A DNA stretch of 64,000 nt from the NCBI RefSeq assembly GCF_000092865.1, contig NC_014151.1:3844001-3908000 (forward strand). The letters are read 5' to 3'. The translations under genes were made by a program, and so were the position numbers. The stretch is from Cellulomonas flavigena DSM 20109. Lineage in GTDB: Bacteria > Actinomycetota > Actinomycetes > Actinomycetales > Cellulomonadaceae. Shown piece by piece: positions 23,477 through 30,823 of this stretch. Numbering within the stretch: position 1 is the first letter of the stretch; every line of letters starts with the position of its first letter. Below the pieces are notes generated by a model. The model made no database searches. It was not told the DNA's origin and saw only the letters and a list, made by a program, of their open reading frames with translations.

Positions 23477-24718
23477 ATGGGCTGGACCGAGCACGCGATC
23501 TGGTGGCACGTGTACCCGCTGGGGGCGGTCGGCGCACCGATCCGCACCCCGGACGCCGACCCGGAGCCGCACCGCCTCGACCGGCTCGTCCCGTGGCTCG
23601 ACCACGTCGTGCGGCTGGGTGCCAACGGCGTGCTGCTCGGCCCGGTGTTCGCGTCGTCCACCCACGGCTACGACACCACGGACCACTTCCGCGTGGACCC
23701 GCGCCTGGGCACCGGCGACGACCTCGAGCGGTTCGTCGCCGCCGCGCACGAGCGCGGGCTGCGCGTGCTCCTCGACGGGGTGTTCAACCACGTCGGCGCG
23801 CAGCACCCGCTGGTCGCGCAGGTGCTGGCGGAGGGCCCCGACGGCCCCCGCGCGTCGTTCCTCGACGTCGACTGGGCGCACCCCGACGGCCCGCGCACGG
23901 GCGACTTCGAGGGGCACCGCGCGCTCGTCGCGCTGAACCACGCCGACCCGGCGGTCGAGTCGTACGTCGTCGACGTCATGACGCACTGGCTGGCGCGCGG
24001 CGCCGACGGCTGGCGCCTCGACGCCGCGTACGCGGTGCCGCCGGAGTTCTGGGCGCGTGTGCTGCCGCGCGTGCGCGAGCACCACCCCGACGCGTGGATC
24101 GTCGGCGAGGTCATCCACGGCGACTACGCGGGGATCGTGGCGGCGTCCGCGATGGACTCCGTGACGCAGTACGAGCTGTGGAAGGCGGTCTGGAGCAGCC
24201 TGCTCGACCGGAACTTCTGGGAGCTCGACCACGCGCTGGGCCGGCACGGCAGGCTGCTCGACACGTTCGTGCCGCAGACGTTCGTCGGCAACCACGACGT
24301 CACGCGCCTCGCGACACGGGTCGGGCCGCGCGCGGCCGTGCTCGCGGTCGTGGTCCTGCTGACGGTGGCCGGCGTCCCGTCCGTCTACTACGGCGACGAG
24401 CTGGCGTGGACGGGGCTCAAGGAGGACCGCGAGGGCGGCGACGACGCGGTCCGACCGTCGCTGCCGGCGTCGCCCGACGACCTCGGTGACGACGAGCGGT
24501 GGATGCTGCGCACGCACCAGGACCTCGTCGCGCTGCGCCGCCGCCACCCGTGGCTGCACACCGCCCGGACCGCGAGCGACGAGCTGACGAACACCCGCTA
24601 CCGCTACACGTCGACGTCCGCCGACGGCGCCCACCGGCTGCACGTCGAGCTCGACGTGACCGACGAGCCGCGGGCGGTGGTGCGGGACGACGACGGTCAG
24701 GTGCTGTTCACGACGTGA
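23477..24718 (+). CDS. Glycoside hydrolase family 13 (alpha-amylase-like) enzyme
   Basis: A 413-residue intracellular enzyme (no signal peptide) with a complete GH13 barrel: motif I DGVFNHVG (100-107), motif II GWRLDAAY with nucleophile Asp182, motif III GEVI with acid Glu211, and motif IV FVGNHDV with the transition-state-stabilising His273-Asp274. The small C-terminal beta domain is present. It acts on alpha-glucosidic bonds; the short length and absence of a B-domain insert resemble maltodextrin- or trehalose-related amylases, but specificity is open. ATG 23477 has AGGAGG 5 bases upstream. It overlaps the end of the convergent methyltransferase gene by 11 bases. Confidence 0.9.
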   Translation: MGWTEHAIWWHVYPLGAVGAPIRTPDADPEPHRLDRLVPWLDHVVRLGANGVLLGPVFASSTHGYDTTDHFRVDPRLGTGDDLERFVAAAHERGLRVLLDGVFNHVGAQHPLVAQVLAEGPDGPRASFLDVDWAHPDGPRTGDFEGHRALVALNHADPAVESYVVDVMTHWLARGADGWRLDAAYAVPPEFWARVLPRVREHHPDAWIVGEVIHGDYAGIVAASAMDSVTQYELWKAVWSSLLDRNFWELDHALGRHGRLLDTFVPQTFVGNHDVTRLATRVGPRAAVLAVVVLLTVAGVPSVYYGDELAWTGLKEDREGGDDAVRPSLPASPDDLGDDERWMLRTHQDLVALRRRHPWLHTARTASDELTNTRYRYTSTSADGAHRLHVELDVTDEPRAVVRDDDGQVLFTT

Positions 24719-25271
24719 CGCGCCGCAGCCGCACCCCGCGGTAGAGCACCGACGGGAGCGCGAGCCCCCGCACGAGCACCCGCTCGCACGTCCACCCCGG
24801 CACGTCGTCGACAGCCGCCCGCACGCCGTCGAACGGCGCGACCCCGACGTCGTACAGGTAGGCGGTGCCCGTGGGCCGCAGCACGCGCAGCACCTCGCGG
24901 ACAGCGGTCGCCAGCGGGGACCAGTGGTGGAAGCTCATCGTGGAGACGACGACGTCGAACGACGCGTCCGCGAACGGCATCGCGGCCGCGTCGCCGACGG
25001 TGACGGCGGTGCGGCCCGCCAGGCCGGCACGGGCGAGGACCCCGCGGGCGTGCGCGACCATCTGGGGCGTGACGTCCAGGCCGTCGACGCGCAGGTCGGG
25101 GCGCCGTCGCGCGAGCGTGCGGACCAGCGCACCCGGCCCGCTGCCGACGTCCAGCACCCGCCCGCCCTGCGGTGCGTCCCGCGACGCCCGCTGGGCGGCC
25201 CGCCACTGCAGGACGGTGAAGAACCTGCCGGTGCTGCGCTGGTACGCAGCCGGCACCGTGTAGTCGACCAT
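24708..25271 (-). CDS. Class I SAM-dependent methyltransferase
   Basis: A 187-residue methyltransferase: motif I VLDVGSGPGALVRTL, post-I acidic residue in VDGLDVTPQMV, motif II-like DAAAMPFADASFDVVVS and motif III EVLRVLRPTGTAYL. It belongs to the Methyltransf_11/UbiE-like group; the methyl acceptor is unknown. ATG 25271 has AGGGGG 6 bases upstream. Its 3 prime end overlaps that of the convergent GH13 gene by 11 bases. Confidence 0.88.
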   Translation of the reverse strand: MVDYTVPAAYQRSTGRFFTVLQWRAAQRASRDAPQGGRVLDVGSGPGALVRTLARRRPDLRVDGLDVTPQMVAHARGVLARAGLAGRTAVTVGDAAAMPFADASFDVVVSTMSFHHWSPLATAVREVLRVLRPTGTAYLYDVGVAPFDGVRAAVDDVPGWTCERVLVRGLALPSVLYRGVRLRRVTS

Positions 25272-25319
25272 CCCGGCCCCCTGCCGTCGTCGTCGGCTGC
25301 GAGGGTACCGGTACCCGCC

Positions 25320-25550
25320 CTACGTCTCGTCGACGCCCTCGGGCCCGCCGGGCTCCCAACGCAGCAGGTCCCCCGGCTGGCACTCGAGCACCTCGCACAG
25401 CGCGTCCAGCGTGGTGAACCGCACCGCCTTGGCGCGGCCGTTCTTCAGCACGGCGAGGTTGGCCGGGGTGATGCCGACGCGCTCGGCGAGGGTGCCGACC
25501 GACATCTTGCGTCGCGCGAGCATGACGTCGACGTCGACGACGATCGGCAT
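25320..25550 (-). CDS. YozG-like Cro/C1-type helix-turn-helix regulator
   Basis: A 76-residue regulator consisting almost entirely of one HTH domain: VDVMLARRKMSVGTLAERVG, ITPANLAVLKNGRAKAVRF and TTLDALCEVLECQPGDLLRW. The LKNG and CxxL-x-CQPGDLL blocks are typical of the YozG group, which is almost always encoded with a DUF2975 membrane protein. Here ATG 25550 overlaps the stop of the DUF2975 gene (ATGA). The inverted repeat at 26050-26074 is the likely target for autoregulation. It ends with an acidic tail. Confidence 0.9.
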   Translation of the reverse strand: MPIVVDVDVMLARRKMSVGTLAERVGITPANLAVLKNGRAKAVRFTTLDALCEVLECQPGDLLRWEPGGPEGVDET

Positions 25551-26038
25551 CAGATCACCTCGTCGAGCTCGTCGCGCAGGCGGCGGGCCTCGCGGTCGCG
25601 GTCGACGGCCTGCGCGAGCAGCATCCGCAGCAGCAGCACGACGAGCGCGACGCCGCCGAGGACCAGCGCGGCACCGCCGACCAGCAGCACGACACCGGGC
25701 GCGACGGCCTCCCCCGGCGCGAGCACGACGCCGAGCGCGAGCACCAGCACCGAGGCGGCGGCGATCGCGCCGACTATGACGTCGACCCAGCGGAACGCCT
25801 GCGGGGTGAATACCTCCTCGCGCCGCACCATCGTCAGCAGCCGCCACACGCACACGGCGCACACCTGGAGGGTGACGATCCCCAGCACGACGATCACGAC
25901 GAGCGCCGTCCGCACGCCGGGCGGCGCCTCATCGAGGTCCTGCCACAGCAGCGGGGTCATGAACCCCTGGACGAACAGGGTCCCGGCGAGCGCGAGCGCG
26001 ATGACGACGCGCAGCGCACGGACGGTGAGGTCACGCAT
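25550..26038 (-). CDS. DUF2975 family membrane protein
   Basis: A 162-residue protein with four transmembrane helices (about 8-28, 43-66, 86-107 and 115-140), the DUF2975 pattern FTPQAFRWVDVIVGAIAA between helices 2 and 3, and a charged C-terminal helix. It precedes and overlaps the HTH gene, the usual arrangement of this pair, in which the membrane protein may sense a condition for the regulator. ATG 26038 has GAGAGGA about 7 bases upstream. Function unknown in biochemical terms. Confidence 0.85.
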   Translation of the reverse strand: MRDLTVRALRVVIALALAGTLFVQGFMTPLLWQDLDEAPPGVRTALVVIVVLGIVTLQVCAVCVWRLLTMVRREEVFTPQAFRWVDVIVGAIAAASVLVLALGVVLAPGEAVAPGVVLLVGGAALVLGGVALVVLLLRMLLAQAVDRDREARRLRDELDEVI

Positions 26039-26049
26039 GGGAGTTCCTC

Positions 26050-26074
26050 TCGATAGACAAGAGAACCCTATCGA
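26050..26074. promoter_or_regulatory. Operator-like inverted repeat upstream of DUF2975-HTH operon
   Basis: TCGATAG and CTATCGA, 7-base perfect arms separated by 11 bases, with a second TCGATAAACGATGG element adjoining. The repeat covers the minus-strand TAGGGT -10-like hexamer, so the YozG-like protein binding here would repress its own operon. Confidence 0.65.
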
Positions 26075-26149
26075 TAAACGATGGTAGCGGCAAGAAGGAG
26101 CCCGAGGCCGACGGAAGGCCCCCGCGGCGTGTGGTCACACCTCGACCCG

Positions 26150-26232
26150 CAACCCTGGAAGTGGTCACACCTCTGACCACCCAGCGGGGTTGTCCGAGGA
26201 GGGGCGGAAGTGGTCACGTCGTGCCGACACCT
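26150..26232. repeat. Dispersed GTGGTCAC repeats
   Basis: GTGGTCACACCTC begins at about 26131 and again at about 26161, the second followed by TGACCACC, and GTGGTCACGTCG occurs at about 26211. With the hairpin at 26233-26270 this makes a cluster of palindromic GTGGTCAC units in a 287-base gene-free gap between the DUF2975 and oxidoreductase genes. No gene is visible in the gap. Confidence 0.6.
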
Positions 26233-26270
26233 CGCACGGTGGTGGTCACATCCGTGACCACCACCGTGCG
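26233..26270. terminator. Perfect 17-base-pair hairpin
   Basis: CGCACGGTGGTGGTCAC, loop ATCC, GTGACCACCACCGTGCG. It lies 56 bases past the end of the minus-strand oxidoreductase gene. It is long and perfect enough to terminate transcription, and shares its core with the GTGGTCAC repeats beside it. Confidence 0.65.
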
Positions 26271-26325
26271 GGTCACGGGGCGGACGACGCGGTGGGCCCG
26301 CGCACGCCAGCCGGCCGGCCTGCGG

Positions 26326-27249
26326 TCAGACGCGGACGACGACCTTGCCGCGCACGTGCCCCTCGGCCACGAGGTCGTGGGCGGCGGCCGTCTCGGTGAG
26401 GTCGAACACCCGCGCCACGTCGACCTTCACCGCTCCGTCGTCGATCAGCCGCGCCAGCGCGTCGAGGTCCGCGGTGCTCGGCCGCACCCACACGTGGTGC
26501 CCGCCGAGCTCGTCACGCGCGGCGACGTCCGTGATCGACGCGACCGTGCCGCCGTCGGCGAGCAGCGCGCGGGTCGTCGTCACCAGGTCGTCGGTGCCGT
26601 AGTCGAGGACGACGTCCACGCCGTCCGGTGCGAGCGCGCGCACCCGCTCGACGAGCCCGTCGCCGTACGTCACGGGCTCGACCCCCAGCCCGCGCAGGTA
26701 CGCGTGGTTCCGCTCCGACGCCGTGCCGACGACCCGCGCCCCGCGCGCCCGCAGGATCTGCACCGCGAACTGCCCGACCCCGCCGGCCGCCGCGTGGACC
26801 AGCACGGTCGCGCCCGCCGCGACGCCGACGCGCTCGATCGACTGGTACGCCGTCAGGCCCGCGAGCGGGACGGCCGCGGCCTCCTCGAACGTCAGGGACG
26901 CGGGCTTGCGGGCCAGGGTCCGCACGGGTGCGGCGACGAGCTCGGCGAACGTGCCGCCGTGCACCCAGTCCTTGCGGGCGTACCCGTAGACCTCGTCGCC
27001 GACGGCCAGCTCGGGCACGTCGAGGCCGACGCGCTCGACGACGCCCGCGACGTCCCAGCCCGGCACGACCGGGAACTGCACGTCGAGCAGCCCGTCGAGG
27101 TACCCGGCGCGGAGCTTCCAGTCCACGGGGTTGACGCCCGCCGCGCGGACGCGGACCAGCACGCTGTCCGGGGCGACCGTGGGCTCGGGCTGGTCGGTGA
27201 GCTGCAGGACGTCGCTGCCGCCGTAGCGGTCGTAGGTGATGGCACGCAT
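26326..27249 (-). CDS. Zinc-independent NADPH:quinone oxidoreductase-like (MDR superfamily)
   Basis: A 307-residue medium-chain dehydrogenase/reductase: MRAITYDRYGGSDVLQL at the start, AAGVNPVDWKLRAGYLDG, the FPVVPGWDVAGVVE core and the nucleotide-binding VLVHAAAGGVGQFAVQILRA. Catalytic and structural zinc ligands are absent, as in quinone reductases and enoyl reductases of this superfamily. It probably reduces quinones or activated alkenes with NADPH. Start ATG 27249. It is flanked by a GTGGTCAC repeat cluster and a perfect hairpin downstream and by a 73-base tandem repeat upstream, which is unusual for an otherwise ordinary gene. Confidence 0.88.
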   Translation of the reverse strand: MRAITYDRYGGSDVLQLTDQPEPTVAPDSVLVRVRAAGVNPVDWKLRAGYLDGLLDVQFPVVPGWDVAGVVERVGLDVPELAVGDEVYGYARKDWVHGGTFAELVAAPVRTLARKPASLTFEEAAAVPLAGLTAYQSIERVGVAAGATVLVHAAAGGVGQFAVQILRARGARVVGTASERNHAYLRGLGVEPVTYGDGLVERVRALAPDGVDVVLDYGTDDLVTTTRALLADGGTVASITDVAARDELGGHHVWVRPSTADLDALARLIDDGAVKVDVARVFDLTETAAAHDLVAEGHVRGKVVVRV

Positions 27250-27285
27250 GCGACCCGCAACAGCCCCGCCCCGCCCCCACATTCC

Positions 27286-27495
27286 ACGCCGACCGGAACC
27301 CGGCTCACCGACCGAGGGGCCGTTCGGTGAGTCACGTTCCGGTGGACGGCGCATGCGCACGCCGACCGCAACCTGGCTCACGGAATGGGGGGCCGTTCGG
27401 TGAGTCACGTTCCGGTGGACGGCGCATGCGCACGCCGACCGGAACCTGGCTCACGGAATGGGGGCCGTTCGGTGAGTGAGGTTCCGGTCGGCGGG
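27286..27495. repeat. 73-base tandem repeat, about 2.9 copies
   Basis: Units start at 27286, 27359 and 27432, an exact period of 73. Each holds an ACCGGAACC-type arm and a GGTTCCGGT-type arm (GTTCCGGTGGAC in copies 1-2, GGTTCCGGTCGGC in the last) around a CTCACnGA...TTCGGTGAG core, so each unit can fold into a hairpin. No gene is present in this 258-base gap between the oxidoreductase and TetR genes. Confidence 0.85.
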
Positions 27496-27507
27496 GGGCG
27501 GGCGGGG

Positions 27508-28077
27508 TCAGGTGAGGGTGGCGAGGAGCGGGCGCACCGCCGCGCGGACCTGCGCGACGTCCGTGCCGGCCTCGATCATCGCCCCCGCCTTGTGGACGAC
27601 GGCGTTGACGAGCTCGGCGACGACCTCCGGGTCCGGCACCTGCGCGTCGCGCAGGGCGACGACCAGCGGCTCGACGAGCTCGCCGTGCATCTGCGCGACC
27701 CACGGGTCGGCGAACGCCCGCGGGCTGAGCGACGCGAGCGCCGTGATCACCGCGTGCTCCCCCTCCGCGACGAGCGTGAGGTTGGCGTCGGCGTACGCGA
27801 CGACCCGGTCGGCCGGGTCGTCGTGCGCGGCCGTCGCGGTGGTGATCGCCTCGCGCCAGCGGGGCAGCGCCTCGACGACGACGGCCCGGAAGAGCTCCTC
27901 GCGGGACGGGAAGTAGTGGTAGATGCTCGGGCGTGAGAGCCCCGCCCTCGCGGCGACGTCCGCGAAGGTGGGCTCCACGTCGGGTGCGGCCGCGATGAGC
28001 TCGCGGGTCGCGTCGAGGATCGCCCGCCGCTGCGCCTCGCGGTGCTCGGGCACCGAGCGCGCCGTGATCCGTGGCAC
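27508..28077 (-). CDS. TetR family transcriptional regulator
   Basis: A 189-residue regulator: the N-terminal HTH has ILDATRELIAAAPD, TFADVAARAGLSRPSIYHYF and PSREELFRAVV; the C-terminal two thirds is a helical ligand domain. It is the last gene of an operon behind the FtsX-like permease and LolD-like ATPase and most likely represses it through the TGTTGACG-CCG-CGTCAACA site at 29944-29962. The GTG at 28077 lies 17 bases after the ATPase stop with GACGAGGAGGACGC just upstream. Confidence 0.9.
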   Translation of the reverse strand: MPRITARSVPEHREAQRRAILDATRELIAAAPDVEPTFADVAARAGLSRPSIYHYFPSREELFRAVVVEALPRWREAITTATAAHDDPADRVVAYADANLTLVAEGEHAVITALASLSPRAFADPWVAQMHGELVEPLVVALRDAQVPDPEVVAELVNAVVHKAGAMIEAGTDVAQVRAAVRPLLATLT

Positions 28078-28093
28078 GCGTCCTCCTCGTCCG

Positions 28094-28786
28094 TCAGACG
28101 GTGCCGAGGCGCCCGTCGACCATCTCGAGCACGCGGTCGCAGTGCTCCAGCACGTCGTGGTCGTGCGTGACCATCACCGTAGCCACCCCGAACTCGTGGG
28201 TCTCACGCGCGAGCAGCTCGACGATCTCGTGGCTGCGGCGCCGGTCGAGCGCCGCGGTGGGCTCGTCGACCAGCAGCACCGACGGCGACGCGACGAGCGC
28301 GCGGGCGATGCCGACGCGCTGCCGCTCTCCGCCCGACAGCTTGCCGGGGCGCCGGTTCGCGCGCTCGGCCATGCCGACGGACTCCAGCAGCCTCTCGGGC
28401 GGCGTGGCGGCGCGGCGCCCCGTGATCTTCTCGACCAGGCGCAGCTGGTCGATCGCGGTGAGCGCAGGCACGAGGTTGCCGGACTGGAAGACGAAGCCCA
28501 GGTTCTCGCGGCGGAAGCGCGCGAGCGCCCCGCCGGACAGCGACGTGAGGTCGTGGCCGGCGACGACGACCGAACCGGACGTCGGGCGCGTCAGGCCGCC
28601 GGCGACCGCCAGCAGGCTGGACTTGCCGGCGCCGGACGGGCCGACGATCGCGACGATCTCGCCGGGGGCGACCGTGAGGTCGACGTGGTCGAGGGCGTTG
28701 ACCTGCGTGTCGCCGTCGCCGAAGGTCAGGACGACGTCGCTGAGGGCCAGACCCGTGCGGGTCGCGGTGGCGGTGGTGGTGGTCAT
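28094..28786 (-). CDS. ABC transporter ATP-binding protein (LolD/MacB type)
   Basis: A 230-residue ATPase with Walker A GPSGAGKS (49-56), Q-loop in FVFQSGNLVPALT, signature LSGGERQR (150-157), Walker B VLLVDEP (170-176) and the switch His in VMVTHDHD. This class powers MacB/FtsX-type permeases that act by mechanotransmission, moving lipids, peptides or drugs rather than small substrates through a channel. ATG 28786 overlaps the stop of the permease gene (ATGA), so the two are made together. Confidence 0.92.
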   Translation of the reverse strand: MTTTTATATRTGLALSDVVLTFGDGDTQVNALDHVDLTVAPGEIVAIVGPSGAGKSSLLAVAGGLTRPTSGSVVVAGHDLTSLSGGALARFRRENLGFVFQSGNLVPALTAIDQLRLVEKITGRRAATPPERLLESVGMAERANRRPGKLSGGERQRVGIARALVASPSVLLVDEPTAALDRRRSHEIVELLARETHEFGVATVMVTHDHDVLEHCDRVLEMVDGRLGTV

Positions 28787-29910
28787 CGGTTCTCTCCGAG
28801 CGCGGTCACGGGGTCGACACGGGCGATGCGGGCGGTGGCGACGAGCGCGCCGACGAGGCCCAGGACGAGGAGCAGGACGCCGCCGACCGCGATGGGGCCG
28901 GTCTCCAGCTCGAACGGCATGCCGGTGCCGAGCAGCAGCGAGCCGAGCCCGAGGCCGACGGCCAGGCCGACCGCGATGGACCCGACGAGCAGGATCGCGG
29001 CCTGCGCGAACCCGTCACGCAGCAGGAACGGCGTGGAGGCGCCCATGGCACGCATGACGGCGAGCTCACGGGTGCGCTGCACGGTCCACAGCGTGAAGAA
29101 CGCGCCGACGACCAGCGCCGAGATGGCGTAGAGGAAGCCCTTGATGAGGTCCATCGTCATGATCTCGGCCTCGTAGCCGGGCGAGGAGTCGAACGCCTCC
29201 TCGATGGTGCGAGCGTCGGTGCCGGTGGCGGCGCCGCCCGCCTCGAGGTCGGGCAGGCCGTCGACGCCGCGCAGCGCGACGACGCTCGCGGAGTCGTACG
29301 CCTCGGCGTCGGCCTCCTGGCCGGGGGGCGTCGCGGAGTGGATCTCCTGCCAGGTGCGCAGGTCGAGGAAGCCGGTGTCGACGTGGCCGAACGTGCGCTG
29401 GTCCTGCGTGAACCCGACGACCTCGAGCTCGGTGCCGACGCGGTCGATGGTGAGCACGTCACCGAGCTGGACGCCCTCGTCCTGCGCGGAGACCGACAGG
29501 ACGACCTCGCCCTCGCCGGCCAGCGCGCGGCCCTCGCCGGTGGCGGGCTCGACGAACCCGCCGCGCTCGACGCCGAACAGCGTGAGGTCGACGGGCGTGC
29601 CGTCGTCGTTCTTGGCGTTGACGATCGCGGTGCCGAGCAGCTCGGCGTCGGCGACGTCGTCGCGGTCGGCCCACGCGTCGCGGTCGGCGGTCGTGACGAC
29701 GCTGCGCGTGAACGCGGAGTCGGTCTTGGTGCCGTCCTCGAAGGCGACGCCCTGGATCGGGCTGCGCAGCAGACCCGAGACGCCGTCGACGACGAGGCCG
29801 GACGACAGGCCGGACAGCAGGACCATGAGGACGCTGATGAGCGCGATGACGGCGCCCATGAGTCCGAAGCGGGTGCGCGCGAACGCGAGCTCGCGCAGTG
29901 CGAGGAACAC
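28783..29910 (-). CDS. FtsX/MacB-like ABC transporter permease
   Basis: A 375-residue permease. Helix 1 (about 15-38, FGLMGAVIALISVLMVLLSG) is followed by a large extracytoplasmic domain (about 40-240) and three C-terminal helices (about 250-370), with ELAVMRAMGAS in the coupling region, the FtsX-like pattern. It works with the ATPase encoded next to it. GTG 29910 is used with GAGAGG about 11 bases upstream. First gene of the permease-ATPase-TetR operon; the promoter contains the TetR-type operator. Substrate unknown; related TetR-controlled pairs are often linked to envelope stress or antimicrobial export. Confidence 0.88.
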   Translation of the reverse strand: MFLALRELAFARTRFGLMGAVIALISVLMVLLSGLSSGLVVDGVSGLLRSPIQGVAFEDGTKTDSAFTRSVVTTADRDAWADRDDVADAELLGTAIVNAKNDDGTPVDLTLFGVERGGFVEPATGEGRALAGEGEVVLSVSAQDEGVQLGDVLTIDRVGTELEVVGFTQDQRTFGHVDTGFLDLRTWQEIHSATPPGQEADAEAYDSASVVALRGVDGLPDLEAGGAATGTDARTIEEAFDSSPGYEAEIMTMDLIKGFLYAISALVVGAFFTLWTVQRTRELAVMRAMGASTPFLLRDGFAQAAILLVGSIAVGLAVGLGLGSLLLGTGMPFELETGPIAVGGVLLLVLGLVGALVATARIARVDPVTALGENR

Positions 29911-29942
29911 GGGTGGGAGACCTCTCGGTGGACTGACGCGCC

Positions 29943-29985
29943 TTGTTGACGCCGCGTCAACATGTTACGGACGCGGCGTCGACAA
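29943..29985. promoter_or_regulatory. TetR-type operator nested in a larger inverted repeat
   Basis: TGTTGACG-CCG-CGTCAACA (29944-29962) is a perfect 8-base-arm palindrome. In addition TTGTTGACGCCGCGTC (29943-29958) and GACGCGGCGTCGACAA (29970-29985) are inverted copies with 15 of 16 matches. A TAACAT -10-like hexamer (29962-29967, minus strand) lies between the arms, so two dimers could clamp the promoter of the ABC operon. Confidence 0.75.
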
Positions 29986-30000
29986 AACAGCCCCGGGGGG

Positions 30001-30753
30001 TCAGGATGTGACGAGACCCACGACGAGACCACCCGCGATCGCGACCATGACGAGCGCGATGACGGCGTCGAGCACCCGCCACGCGCCGGGGCGCGCGAAC
30101 GCCGGGCGCAGCAGCGCCGCGCCGTACCCGAGCGCGGTGAACCACAGCACGCTCCCGACGCCCGCACCGGCCGCGAACCACCAGCGCGCGTCGCCGTGGC
30201 CCGCCGCCACCGAGCCGAGCAGCACGACCGTGTCGAGGTAGACGTGCGGGTTGAGCCAGGTGAGCGCGAGCGTCGTCAGGGCGAGGGCGGCGGCGGACGT
30301 GGCGACGGGCGCGGCGGTCCGCGGCGGGGCGACGACGGGCGCCCCGGACGCGAGCGCGGGCAGGGGCACCCCGGTGCCCGCGACGACGGCGACGGGCTCA
30401 CCACCCGGCGCGCGCGACCCGCCACCCTCCGTCCCGTCGCCCTCCGGCCCGTCGACGACGAGCGCGGCGTCACCCCGCACGGCACGGCGGGCCGCGAGCG
30501 CGCCGTACGCCAGCAGCACCACGGCGCCAGCGAGCGTCATGACGACGGTGAGCGCGCGGCTCGCCGCGATGACGGTGCCCACGCCGGCCGTGCCCGCGGC
30601 GATGAGCACGAGGTCCGACACGGCGCAGATCGCCACGACGAGCCCGACGCGCTCGCGGCGCAGCCCGTACCGCAGCACGTGCGCGTTCTGCGCGCCGATC
30701 GCGACGATCAGTCCCAGCCCGAGCCCGAGGCCGGCCAGCGCGGAGGTCCACAT
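30001..30753 (-). CDS. argO: LysE/ArgO family basic amino-acid exporter
   Basis: A 250-residue exporter with six helices and the ArgO/LysE hallmark at the N-terminus, GLIVAIGAQNAHVLRYGLRR, plus ALTWLNPHVYLDTVVLLGS in helix 4. The family exports L-arginine and/or L-lysine. A long polar loop (about 95-150) separates helices 3 and 4. ATG 30753 fits a leaderless promoter: TAGCGT on the minus strand (30761-30766) ends 7 bases before it. It is divergent from an ArgP-like LysR gene, the classical arrangement, so induction by arginine/lysine through that regulator is expected. Confidence 0.88.
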   Translation of the reverse strand: MWTSALAGLGLGLGLIVAIGAQNAHVLRYGLRRERVGLVVAICAVSDLVLIAAGTAGVGTVIAASRALTVVMTLAGAVVLLAYGALAARRAVRGDAALVVDGPEGDGTEGGGSRAPGGEPVAVVAGTGVPLPALASGAPVVAPPRTAAPVATSAAALALTTLALTWLNPHVYLDTVVLLGSVAAGHGDARWWFAAGAGVGSVLWFTALGYGAALLRPAFARPGAWRVLDAVIALVMVAIAGGLVVGLVTS

Positions 30754-30760
30754 GCCGTCG

Positions 30761-30766
30761 ACGCTA
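30761..30766 (-). promoter_or_regulatory. -10 hexamer TAGCGT of the argO leaderless promoter
   Basis: Ends 7 bases before ATG 30753. The argO and argP -10 elements are only 45 bases apart, so one ArgP-bound region can control both promoters. Confidence 0.6.
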
Positions 30767-30811
30767 GGCGCCGACGCGGCACAAGCCCAGCGACAGTTCT
30801 GCACGGACCGT

Positions 30812-30817
30812 TAGCGT
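30812..30817 (+). promoter_or_regulatory. -10 hexamer TAGCGT of the argP leaderless promoter
   Basis: Ends 6 bases before ATG 30824. Confidence 0.55.
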
Positions 30818-30823
30818 TGCTGC

